23,207 bases of DNA from RGIG7111 sp036839975 (GTDB lineage Bacteria; Bacillota; Clostridia; Peptostreptococcales; Anaerovoracaceae): NCBI GenBank assembly GCA_036839975.1, contig DAISVU010000020.1:1-23207 (forward strand). The letters run 5' to 3'. Position 1 is the first letter of the stretch. Every line of letters starts with the position of its first letter. The notes beneath the pieces are model-generated. The model had not been told where the DNA came from, did not search any database, and was given only the letters and a program-made list of their open reading frames with translations. A program made the position numbers and the translations under genes. Positions 15,151-22,866 of the stretch are shown piece by piece.

Positions 15151-16446
15151 TCAGCCTATCTGATCGGGTTCATCTGCATCATTTGCAACGCCGGCTTTGT
15201 CTATGATTAAAAAAATGAGACCCAGTAGCATACCGACTATAGTTGCAAGGCACATTCCGGTTAGTTTTACTGAACCTATGTTTATGGCAACATTGGAAAG
15301 TCCTGTTATAAGTACGATCGAAGACGATGCCAGATTACGTGGTTTTCCGTAGTTGACTTTCTGATCTACAACTAGTCTAAGACCCGAGGCTGCAATCATT
15401 CCGTAGAGCAGGAAACTGATGCCGCCCATTACCGGTCCCGGTATAGTCTGAATAATTGCCGATATTTTACCTATAAATGCAAAAAGTATGGAAAAGCATG
15501 CGGCGCCGCCAATAACCCAGACGCTGTATACTTTGGTAACTGCCATTACACCTATGTTCTCGCCGTATGTGGTTGTGGGTACAGAACCGCAAAATCCTGA
15601 TAGAACAGTTGAGACGCCGTCTGAGAAGAGTGTCCTGTGAAGCCCGGGATCTTTTAAAAGATTTTTTCCGACGATCTCGCTTGTCACTACCTGATGCCCT
15701 ATATGTTCTGATATTACTACCAATGAAGCCGGTACTATTATAAATATAGCAGCGGGGCTGAACTTTGGGAATGCGAACGCAGGTATTTCAAAAAACGTTG
15801 ATTTTCCCACCTGTGTGAAATCAACAAGCCCAAGTGCAAGAGCTGCCATATAACCGATAATGAGCGCTATGAGTATTGCGACAGCCGCGGCAAATCCTTT
15901 AAAGAGAACCTGACCGAAAACGGCCACCAGCAGAGTTATAAGAAATACTATAACAAATTTGGGATCAATAGCATTATAGCCTGCATCCTCATTAATGATA
16001 ACACCTCCATTCAGGGCAGCTGTTTTGGCGAGCTCGAGACCTATTAGCGCAACAACCGGCCCCATAGCGGCAGGTGGAAGTATCGTATTTATCCATGATG
16101 TACCTGCAAATTTTATTATTATTGCCACTATGCAGAATATGAGACCTGTTATCACAAATCCGCCGAGTGCGTATTGATAGCCCATGTCCTTAATAACAAG
16201 ACCGGCAGGGGCTATAAATGCAAAGCTCGATCCCAGATATGCCGGCGATTTGCCTTTTGTTATGAATATAAAAAGCAGTGTTCCGATCCCGTTCATTAAT
16301 AGTACAATGCTTGGGTTGATGCCCAAAAGCAACGGTACAAGAACGGATGCGCTGAACATAGCAAATGTATGCTGCAAGCTCAGCGGTATCCATTTACTTA
16401 CTGAGACCTTCTCCTGAACTTGGACGATTTCCTTTTTTTTGCTCAT
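15151..16446 (-). CDS. uraA: Uracil permease, NCS2 family
   Basis: UraA imports uracil by proton symport across the cytoplasmic membrane. The 431-residue protein is hydrophobic throughout, compatible with the 14-segment NCS2 fold. Substrate residues of E. coli UraA are preserved: SEHIGHQVV gives E247 and H251 (E241/H245) and TTYGENIGV gives E296 (E290), with the surrounding LHRTLFSDGVST and GFCGSVPTTTYGENIG typical of uracil rather than xanthine or urate carriers. AAGGAG lies 10 bases before the ATG at 16446; a longer frame to 16494 has no such site. It has its own promoter and terminator, so is monocistronic. No PyrR-type attenuator was recognised in the short leader. Confidence 0.93.
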   Translation of the reverse strand: MSKKKEIVQVQEKVSVSKWIPLSLQHTFAMFSASVLVPLLLGINPSIVLLMNGIGTLLFIFITKGKSPAYLGSSFAFIAPAGLVIKDMGYQYALGGFVITGLIFCIVAIIIKFAGTSWINTILPPAAMGPVVALIGLELAKTAALNGGVIINEDAGYNAIDPKFVIVFLITLLVAVFGQVLFKGFAAAVAILIALIIGYMAALALGLVDFTQVGKSTFFEIPAFAFPKFSPAAIFIIVPASLVVISEHIGHQVVTSEIVGKNLLKDPGLHRTLFSDGVSTVLSGFCGSVPTTTYGENIGVMAVTKVYSVWVIGGAACFSILFAFIGKISAIIQTIPGPVMGGISFLLYGMIAASGLRLVVDQKVNYGKPRNLASSSIVLITGLSNVAINIGSVKLTGMCLATIVGMLLGLIFLIIDKAGVANDADEPDQIG

Positions 16447-16525
16447 AAAGCATTTTCTCCTTTTCTGTTTAAAGACGGCATTGCCGTATGGCATAGGCGA
16501 ATGTCAGAAAAAATATTCCTAAAAA

Positions 16526-16554
16526 ATACTATACTATAGTATGATAGTAGTCAA
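16526..16554 (-). promoter_or_regulatory. uraA promoter with a palindrome in the spacer
   Basis: On the minus strand TTGACT (16554-16549) and TAGTAT (16531-16526) are 17 bases apart. The spacer includes a perfect 12-bp palindrome ATACTATAGTAT (16531-16542), extended by a few further matches, which is well placed for an operator. A second dyad, ACGGCA-T-TGCCGT (16475-16487), lies in the leader. Confidence 0.6.
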
Positions 16555-16606
16555 GAATGAAGCCTACTGGATTTTACATCGTATAATACATTAAAAGTAG
16601 ATAAAA

Positions 16607-16615
16607 TGGTATAAT
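16607..16615 (+). promoter_or_regulatory. Extended -10 promoter of nth
   Basis: TGGTATAAT fits TGnTATAAT. No good -35 is visible. Transcription would start near 16622 and give a leader of about 140 nt before nth. Another TATAAT (16582-16587) without upstream elements lies nearby. Confidence 0.5.
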
Positions 16616-16653
16616 ATACAATATAGTATATTCTCAGCAAGCCGCTAAATTAA

Positions 16654-16724
16654 AACCAGAGGTTGCAGAGATCCGTTTCAGGTAATGACCTTCCCGTTGG
16701 CTGATTGAAATACTTGGATGCAAG
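16654..16724 (+). promoter_or_regulatory. Foldable 5' leader RNA of nth, unknown type
   Basis: Nested pairings are visible: TTGC (16663-16666) and ATCC (16671-16674) pair with GCAA (16720-16723) and GGAT (16716-16719), leaving AGAG bulged; TTTCA (16676-16680) pairs inside with TGAAA (16706-16710); GGT/ACC closes a small loop at 16681-16690. Alternative hairpins are AACC/GGTT (16654-16664) and CTTG/CAAG (16713-16724), which exclude the long-range helix. The alternatives hint at a switching leader, but all helices are short and could be chance. Confidence 0.3.
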
Positions 16725-16760
16725 CAGATACTAATTAAGTAAAATATGGAGGGCAAATGT

Positions 16761-17390
16761 ATGGATTTTACTAAAAAAGATATTAACGATATAATGGATA
16801 GATTGAAAACAGAATATCCCGATGCGGGTTGTGCGCTCGAACACATTGACGTGTTCGAGCTTCTGATATCTGTCGTACTTTCTGCACAGACGACAGATGT
16901 AAGTGTAAACAAGGTTACTCAAAAACTTTTTGCAAAATATTCCGATGTTTGGGCTTTAAAAGATGCAGATAATGAAGATGTACAGGAAATAATAAAGGCA
17001 ATAGGTTTGTATAGGCGAAAGTCAAAAAATATAATACAACTGAGTGAAAAGTTATGTTCAGTGTACAGCGGCAAGGTTCCGGATAAATATGAAGAACTGA
17101 TCAAACTTCCCGGTGTTGGAAGAAAGACCGCAAACGTGGTTCTAGCGGTGGGTTTTGGACAGCAGCGGATAGCGGTAGATACACATGTCTTCAGAGTGAC
17201 AAACAGGATCGGGATAGTTTCTGAAAAGGATGTTTTGAAAACAGAACTTTCACTTATGGAGGCCCTCCCTGAAAACAGGTGGACGGAAGCGCATCACAGC
17301 TTTATCTTTCATGGAAGAAAGTGCTGCATTGCGAGAAAGCCGCATTGTGAAAGATGCTGCTTAGAGGGTTTGTGCAAAAAACGTATTTGA
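16761..17390 (+). CDS. nth: Endonuclease III
   Basis: Endonuclease III is a base-excision repair glycosylase and AP lyase for oxidised pyrimidines. The 209 residues contain the helix-hairpin-helix LPGVGRKTA with catalytic Lys122 and the VDTHV segment with catalytic Asp140. The 4Fe-4S cluster ligands are C189, C196, C199 and C205, with the standard C-x6-C-x2-C-x5-C spacing. An in-frame ATG at 16746 overlaps the Shine-Dalgarno GGAGGG (16748-16753), so the ATG at 16761, seven bases beyond it, is the start. It is a single gene, convergent with the SEC-C gene, and is preceded by a long leader. Confidence 0.96.
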   Translation: MDFTKKDINDIMDRLKTEYPDAGCALEHIDVFELLISVVLSAQTTDVSVNKVTQKLFAKYSDVWALKDADNEDVQEIIKAIGLYRRKSKNIIQLSEKLCSVYSGKVPDKYEELIKLPGVGRKTANVVLAVGFGQQRIAVDTHVFRVTNRIGIVSEKDVLKTELSLMEALPENRWTEAHHSFIFHGRKCCIARKPHCERCCLEGLCKKRI

Positions 17391-17500
17391 GAACGGCATA
17401 AAACATATACGTTACGGGATTTACAGACGGGCCGAAACTCTGCGCGGTCTGTAAAGTGCCAATATAAAGAATTACTGCACAGGTGCGTGCATGAAAATTT

Positions 17501-17541
17501 ACAAAAATTACCGTCTTCTGTAAGATCTGAAGACGGTAATT
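17501..17541 (-). terminator. Terminator between nth and the SEC-C gene
   Basis: A 13-bp perfect stem (AATTACCGTCTTC at 17506-17518, complement at 17529-17541) has a 10-base loop. On the minus strand it ends in TTTTTG, so it best serves the SEC-C/hom transcript. A second stem, TTTACAGAC/GTCTGTAAA (17420-17428 with 17447-17455), lies just after nth without a U-run. Confidence 0.7.
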
Positions 17542-17624
17542 GCGTTTATCCTTTATATGGTTTGGTAAAATGTTCTGATTCCGTATGTGGCAGTTTAAAT
17601 ACCCGGCCCGGATCATTTTACTTT

Positions 17625-18119
17625 TTATTTTCCGCAGCAATGCTTGTATTTCTTGCCGCTGCCGCAAGGGCAGGAATCATTTCTGCCGATCTTGTTATTC
17701 TTTACTACAGTATTTCTTTTACGGTGTGTTTTTAAAATCTCGCGTTTTTTTTCTTTGGTTAGGATGTCATCCCACTGGGGAAGATTGTAAAGATAGTCGG
17801 CTTTTGCCCCCAGCATATTCAGATAAAGCCTTTCAAGATTTATGTCTAGTTTGATATCCGAATCATCGTTCAAATTTTCAAGGTTCTGCTTTTCGTTCAG
17901 AGAATTGTTGATGCCGTCTAAAAATCCCATGAATATCACGGGATCGGCATGGTATTTTTGTACAAGTTCTGAAAATTTACCCATGATGATCTTGCCCGGG
18001 TTGTCGAGCAGAGAATTGTATATACGTTTTTCAGTGCGGCTGTACTTTATCCAAAAGTCATTAAAGGTTGCTTTTGTTTGATTTTTTATCAGCTGTTCCC
18101 ATTCGCTGAAATATGACAT
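17625..18119 (-). CDS. SEC-C zinc-motif protein
   Basis: The 164-residue protein ends in a textbook SEC-C motif, IGRNDSCPCGSGKKYKHCC, with zinc ligands C150, C152, C161 and C162 (or the adjacent His). The remaining 140 residues are helical and acidic, without a domain I can name. SEC-C is found at the end of SecA, where it contacts SecB and ribosomes, and in many stand-alone proteins of unknown role, so no specific function is claimed. AAAGGATGG precedes the ATG. It lies 65 bases downstream of hom and may be co-transcribed with it. Confidence 0.88.
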   Translation of the reverse strand: MSYFSEWEQLIKNQTKATFNDFWIKYSRTEKRIYNSLLDNPGKIIMGKFSELVQKYHADPVIFMGFLDGINNSLNEKQNLENLNDDSDIKLDINLERLYLNMLGAKADYLYNLPQWDDILTKEKKREILKTHRKRNTVVKNNKIGRNDSCPCGSGKKYKHCCGK

Positions 18120-18184
18120 CGGACCATCCTTTCTTTTATAACGAGGTATGTCGGATCAACACGGCGGTACAAGCGTATTTGAAT

Positions 18185-19165
18185 TTACTGTTCGTGTGAA
18201 GCGAGTACTTTTGCTATCTCCAGCACATCGCCCATTACAGCACTTCCTGTAGGAAGAGGACCTGCACCTTTTCCATAGAACATCAATTCATCCACCGCAT
18301 TGCCCTTTACGAATATTGCATTGAATTCATTGCTCACACCTGCAAGAGGGTGGGAAAAAGGAAGTTCCATAGGTCCTACTGAATATTCCACTTTGTCGCC
18401 GACCTTCTTTGCGGAAGCAACTAGTTTGACTTTACAGCCGTTGGCCTTGGCCAAATCAAGCGTTTTCTTCGTTATTTTTGTGATACCTTCTGTAGGTATG
18501 TCTCCCGGGGCAACATATTTTTCGAATGCGAGTGCCATCAATATTGACAGTTTATTGGCTACATCGATTCCTTCCACATCTGCAGTAGGGTCTGCTTCTG
18601 CAAAGCCCTTTTCTTGGGCTATCTTTAATACATCATCATAGTCCAGACCGTATTCTGTCATCTGGGTAAGTATGTAGTTTGTGGTCCCGTTCAATATGCC
18701 GAGGATTTCCTCATATTGATTTGCCTGCAGTACGGTTGTAAGAGCGTTCAGAATCGGTATGCCGCCGCCAACACTTGCTTCAAATCTGAACATCACACCG
18801 TTTCTTGATGCCGCATCGTTAAGTGTTCGCCAGTTTGCCGCTACAGCAGCTTTATTTGCAGTTACCACGGACTTCCCGCTGTTCATAGCATCAAGCATAA
18901 AGGTGCTTGCTGGTTCAATGCCTCCAAGAAGCTCTATAACTATATCGATCTCGGGATCATTTATTATAACGTTTATATCCTGTGTGAACTGTTCCGGCTT
19001 TACATTGATGTCCCTTTCTTTTTCGGTGTCTCTTTCCAATATTTTCACTATCCGGATGTCTGTTCCGGTGGCAGTGGTGATCTGATCTCTGTTCATCTCC
19101 AATGTCTTGTAGGTACCTGTTCCAATATTACCCAATCCCAGTAAACCGATTTTAACTTGCTTCAT
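18185..19165 (-). CDS. hom: Homoserine dehydrogenase without an ACT domain
   Basis: The enzyme reduces aspartate semialdehyde to homoserine, the branch towards threonine and methionine. The 326 residues carry the nucleotide-binding GLLGLGNIGTGTY (7-19), TANKAAVA with Lys105, GGGIPI, LNGTTNYIL and the catalytic segment EADPTADVEGIDVANKL with Lys205. The protein stops right after the catalytic domain; most Bacillota enzymes are about 400-435 residues and end in an ACT domain for threonine feedback. No ACT remnant is visible after the stop. AGGAGG lies eight bases before the ATG. The preceding promoter and terminator-side genes are described separately. Confidence 0.95.
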   Translation of the reverse strand: MKQVKIGLLGLGNIGTGTYKTLEMNRDQITTATGTDIRIVKILERDTEKERDINVKPEQFTQDINVIINDPEIDIVIELLGGIEPASTFMLDAMNSGKSVVTANKAAVAANWRTLNDAASRNGVMFRFEASVGGGIPILNALTTVLQANQYEEILGILNGTTNYILTQMTEYGLDYDDVLKIAQEKGFAEADPTADVEGIDVANKLSILMALAFEKYVAPGDIPTEGITKITKKTLDLAKANGCKVKLVASAKKVGDKVEYSVGPMELPFSHPLAGVSNEFNAIFVKGNAVDELMFYGKGAGPLPTGSAVMGDVLEIAKVLASHEQ

Positions 19166-19271
19166 AATAGTACCCTCCTTTTCATTTTAGAAATAATCAG
19201 ATCGTGAGATCTATTTAAGGCAGAACTTTCTGCTTTTGCATGCCATGTACCAAGTGGCGCGCTATCGATAC

Positions 19272-19300
19272 ATTATATAACAAATTTTAGCGATTGTCTT
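19272..19300 (-). promoter_or_regulatory. Promoter of hom
   Basis: On the minus strand AAGACA (19300-19295) and TATAAT (19277-19272) are separated by 17 bases. The leader of about 100 nt contains a GCAGAA/TTCTGC dyad (19220-19233). I recognised no T-box or SAM riboswitch in it. Confidence 0.6.
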
Positions 19301-19412
19301 TAAAATTTCAAAAAAATTTTATAGTTGTTCAGGATTGTCACATATGTTTGATAATTCTAGATAAAGGTTAAAAATTTAACAGTGTTAAAAATGTGGTAAA
19401 AAAGATCTTATG

Positions 19413-19421
19413 TGATATAAT
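19413..19421 (+). promoter_or_regulatory. Extended -10 promoter of the glycolytic cluster
   Basis: TGATATAAT fits TGnTATAAT, with no good -35. The leader of roughly 100 nt includes an A/T stem, TTAAAAAAG/CTTTTTTAA (19476-19484 with 19500-19508), close to the pgk binding site. It resembles a weak hairpin rather than a terminator. Confidence 0.5.
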
Positions 19422-19529
19422 TAATTGAAATAAAGATTTTTATCTTGCGCGTTATTGTGACGAGGCACTGTCATATTAAAAAAGTGTTAAAAGATCAAGC
19501 TTTTTTAATAAGTAAGAAAGGGTGGGAAG

Positions 19530-20723
19530 ATGAAAAAAACTGTCAAAGATATAGATATTGAGGGTAAGCAAGTACTTGTCAGATGTGACTTCAATGTTCC
19601 TATGCATGACAGCGTAATAACAGAGGATACAAGGATAAAGGCGGCTCTTTCAACGATAAACTATCTGATCGAGAACAGGGCGAAAGTTATACTTATGTCT
19701 CATCTTGGAAGACCTGAGGGAAAACCGGATATGAAATATACTTTAAAGCCTGTGGCGGAGCGATTAGGGGTTTTGCTCGGAAAAGAAGTTGAGTTTATAA
19801 GCGTTCCTGAAGTAGTAAATGATGAAGTTAAAAAAGCTGCTGAGGAATTAAATGACGGGGATGTTATGCTTCTTGAAAATGTACGTTTCAGACCTGAAGA
19901 GACAAAAAATGAATTCAAGTTTTCCGAAATGCTTGCCTCTCTTGGAGAAATATTTGTAAACGATGCATTCGGAACCGCGCACAGAGCACATTGCTCAACT
20001 GTCGGTGTTGCCGGATATCTTCCAACAGTTGCGGGCTTTCTTATTGAAAAGGAAGTGAAGTTTCTCGGACAGGCGCTTGAGCGACCGAGAAAGCCTTTTA
20101 TTGCTATCATGGGTGGTGCGAAAGTGGGAGACAAAATAAAAGTTATGGAAAACCTGCTCAAGAAGGTGGATGTGCTTATCATAGGCGGCGGAATGGCATA
20201 TACATTCTTTAAGGCAAGGGGATATGAAATAGGTAAATCGATACTGGATGCAGACAATGTTGATTTGGCGACACATATAATGAAAGCTGCGGATGAAAAA
20301 GGCGTTGAGCTTTTGATACCTGAAGATACGGTATGTGCGAAAGAATTCAGCAATAACTCTGAAAGGACTGTATTCGATAATGACAGCATCCCTCCCGATA
20401 TGATGGGTATGGATATCGGTCCCAAAACCATAGCGATATATTCAAAAAAGATAGCAGATGCAAGGACGATAGTCTGGAATGGTCCTATGGGTGTATTTGA
20501 GATGCCGAATTTTGCGGCAGGCACTGAAAAGATCGCAGAGGCGCTCGCCGAAAATAAAGGAATTACTATAATAGGTGGGGGAGATTCCGCCGCTGCAGTT
20601 GAAAAGTTCGGACTTGCAGACAAGATGACGCATATATCTACAGGAGGCGGTGCTTCCCTTGAATTTTTGGAAGGCAAGGTGCTGCCGGGTATCGCAGCGA
20701 TAGACAACATAGATTCAAACTAA
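19530..20723 (+). CDS. pgk: Phosphoglycerate kinase
   Basis: Pgk transfers the phosphate of 1,3-bisphosphoglycerate to ADP in glycolysis. The 397 residues show the family signature VRCDFNVPM near the start, LMSHLGRPEG, the GTAHRAHCSTVGVA segment, GGAKVGDKI, NGPMGVFEMPNFAAGT and the nucleotide-binding GGGDSAAAV followed by STGGGASLEFLEGK. Length is standard. A GGGTGGG stretch lies before the ATG. It starts the forward cluster with tpiA 43 bases downstream; a gap gene, often first in such clusters, is not present. Confidence 0.98.
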   Translation: MKKTVKDIDIEGKQVLVRCDFNVPMHDSVITEDTRIKAALSTINYLIENRAKVILMSHLGRPEGKPDMKYTLKPVAERLGVLLGKEVEFISVPEVVNDEVKKAAEELNDGDVMLLENVRFRPEETKNEFKFSEMLASLGEIFVNDAFGTAHRAHCSTVGVAGYLPTVAGFLIEKEVKFLGQALERPRKPFIAIMGGAKVGDKIKVMENLLKKVDVLIIGGGMAYTFFKARGYEIGKSILDADNVDLATHIMKAADEKGVELLIPEDTVCAKEFSNNSERTVFDNDSIPPDMMGMDIGPKTIAIYSKKIADARTIVWNGPMGVFEMPNFAAGTEKIAEALAENKGITIIGGGDSAAAVEKFGLADKMTHISTGGGASLEFLEGKVLPGIAAIDNIDSN

Positions 20724-20766
20724 TAAAAGCTGATATTTTCCGGATCAGCGACAGAGAGGAGAAAAA

Positions 20767-21513
20767 ATGAGAAAGCCATTTATAGCAGGTAATTGGAAGA
20801 TGTTTAAAAATAAGAGCGAGGCTGTGAAGTTTGCAGACCAGTTCAAAAGCATTTATAAAAATAAAAATGTGGACACGGCGATATGTGCGCCGTTCGTTCA
20901 TCTTGATATCCTGAAAGAATCATTCAAGGGTACAGGCATAAAGGTTGGTGCGCAGAATGTGCATCAGGAGGATGAAGGTGCGTACACAGGGGAAATATCT
21001 GTAAAGATGCTTAAATCGTGCAGAGTGGATTACTGCATTGTCGGACATTCTGAAAGAAGACAGTATTTCGGGGAGACAAATGAATCTGTTAGACAAAAGC
21101 TCAGACAACTTATAGATAACAATATAAAGCCGATTATGTGTGTTGGTGAAAACATTGAACAGCGTGAGGCGGAAAAACAGTTTGAAATAGTTGGAAAACA
21201 GATGTCTGAAGCTCTTGTAGGATTTACGGCATCAGATCTTAAAGATCTGACAATAGCATATGAGCCGATATGGGCGATAGGAACAGGCAGAACAGCTACA
21301 GCGCAGCAGGCAAATGAGATGTGCGCACTTATCCGCGGTATAGTTGAAGGCATTTTGGGCGAAGAGCTCGCAGAGAATTTGAGAGTACAGTATGGCGGAA
21401 GTGTAAAATCGGAAAATATCGCGGAACTTATGAGCATGCCTGAGATAGACGGGGCGCTTGTGGGCGGTGCAAGTTTAAAGCCGGAAGATTTCAATAAAAT
21501 AATAAATTTTTAA
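20767..21513 (+). CDS. tpiA: Triose-phosphate isomerase
   Basis: TpiA interconverts dihydroxyacetone phosphate and glyceraldehyde 3-phosphate. The 248-residue barrel has NWKMFKN with the catalytic Lys, IVGHSERR with the catalytic His, AYEPIWAIGTG with the catalytic Glu and the mobile loop, and the phosphate-binding YGGSVK and GALVGGASL. GAGGAG lies before the ATG. It is placed between pgk and eno; a phosphoglycerate mutase gene that commonly lies between tpiA and eno is missing. Confidence 0.98.
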   Translation: MRKPFIAGNWKMFKNKSEAVKFADQFKSIYKNKNVDTAICAPFVHLDILKESFKGTGIKVGAQNVHQEDEGAYTGEISVKMLKSCRVDYCIVGHSERRQYFGETNESVRQKLRQLIDNNIKPIMCVGENIEQREAEKQFEIVGKQMSEALVGFTASDLKDLTIAYEPIWAIGTGRTATAQQANEMCALIRGIVEGILGEELAENLRVQYGGSVKSENIAELMSMPEIDGALVGGASLKPEDFNKIINF

Positions 21514-21561
21514 GATTAAAACCAGAGTCTGAACGCACTGAAAGTTTAAGGAGGCAAAAGT

Positions 21562-22866
21562 ATGGCATATATTGATGATGTAGTAGCAAGAGAAGTATTG
21601 GATTCCAGAGGGAACCCGACTTTGGAGGTGGAAGTATATCTGGAAGATGAGACAATGGGAAGAGCTATAGTGCCGTCGGGGGCATCAACCGGGACGCATG
21701 AGGCGGTCGAACTCAGAGATTGTGACAAGAACAGATATTTGGGAAAAGGTGTGCAGCAGGCAGTCAAAAATGTCAATGAGCTTATCGCTGATAAAGTTAT
21801 AGGGTATAATGTGCTCGATCAGGCTGGGCTTGATCAGATGCTTATCGACCTTGATGGAACAGAAAACAAAGGTAAGCTGGGCGCTAATACAATACTTGGT
21901 GTTTCTATGGCGACGGCAGTTGCGGCTGCAAATTGTTTAGGCCTTCCGCTTTTTCAATATCTGGGAGGTGTAAACGGAAAGATACTGCCTACACCTATGA
22001 TGAATATCTTAAATGGGGGCTCACATGCGGACAATACAGTTGATATTCAGGAATTCATGATCATGCCGGTTGGCGCCGGGACATTTAAGGAAGCACTGAG
22101 GATGGGCGCTGAAATATTTCACAATCTGAAAGATGTTATGAAAGAGAAGAAGATGAATACCTCGGTAGGCGATGAGGGCGGATTTGCTCCGAATCTTAAG
22201 ACCAATGAAGAGGCTCTGCAGGTTATAATTGAGGCAATCGAAAAAGCAGGATATAAGCCCGGTGATGATGTCAGGATTGCTATGGATGCCGCAGCAAGTG
22301 AATTTTACAATGCTGATGAAAAAAAATATGAGATGAAGGGTGAAGGTGTTACAAAGACAAATGATGAGATGGTGGCATACTATAACATGCTGGTTAATAA
22401 GTACCCCATTGTATCAATAGAAGACGGCCTTGCGGAAGATGATTGGGATGGATGGAAAAAACTCACTGACAAGCTCGGTGACAAAGTACAGCTTGTAGGT
22501 GATGACCTTTTTGTGACAAATACAAAAAGACTGTCGGACGGTATTGAGAAAGGTATAGGTAATTCCATTCTTATAAAAGTAAATCAAATAGGAACGCTTA
22601 CTGAAACGTTCGATGCGATAGATATGGCAAAGAAAGCAGGATATACCGCTGTAGTATCGCACAGAAGCGGAGAGACGGAAGACACTATGATAGCGGACAT
22701 CGCGGTTGGGCTCAATACCGGACAAATCAAGACGGGATCGCTCTCGAGGACTGACAGAATTGCAAAGTACAATCAGCTTCTGAGAATCGAAGAACTTCTG
22801 GGAACTTCAGCAAAGTATGCGGGAATGGATGCATTCTACAATCTGAAAAAAAAGGCAGCAAAATAG
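21562..22866 (+). CDS. eno: Enolase
   Basis: Enolase converts 2-phosphoglycerate to phosphoenolpyruvate and is also an RNA degradosome partner in several bacteria. The 434 residues include DSRGNPTLEVEV, the mobile loop PSGASTG, NGGSHADN, GDEGGFAPNL, the metal ligands in SIEDGLAEDDW and VGDDLFVTN, LIKVNQIGTLTET with the catalytic Lys, and SHRSGETED. AAGGAGG precedes the ATG. It is the last gene of the pgk-tpiA-eno set and is followed by a hairpin terminator about 120 bases on. Confidence 0.98.
   Translation: MAYIDDVVAREVLDSRGNPTLEVEVYLEDETMGRAIVPSGASTGTHEAVELRDCDKNRYLGKGVQQAVKNVNELIADKVIGYNVLDQAGLDQMLIDLDGTENKGKLGANTILGVSMATAVAAANCLGLPLFQYLGGVNGKILPTPMMNILNGGSHADNTVDIQEFMIMPVGAGTFKEALRMGAEIFHNLKDVMKEKKMNTSVGDEGGFAPNLKTNEEALQVIIEAIEKAGYKPGDDVRIAMDAAASEFYNADEKKYEMKGEGVTKTNDEMVAYYNMLVNKYPIVSIEDGLAEDDWDGWKKLTDKLGDKVQLVGDDLFVTNTKRLSDGIEKGIGNSILIKVNQIGTLTETFDAIDMAKKAGYTAVVSHRSGETEDTMIADIAVGLNTGQIKTGSLSRTDRIAKYNQLLRIEELLGTSAKYAGMDAFYNLKKKAAK

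Noticed and set aside
16658..16724. Resemblance to a lysine riboswitch (AGAGGTTGC ... GGTAA ... TTGGATGCAAG)
   Set aside because: Only the first bases recall the AGAGG core. The remaining helices and the conserved CCGAAG segment are missing, the domain is far too short, and nth is not a lysine gene.
19700..20710. A 336-codon frame on the minus strand opposite pgk
   Set aside because: It lies wholly inside pgk, its translation is Ser/Pro/Ile-rich as expected for an antisense shadow, and it has no start signal or recognisable domain.
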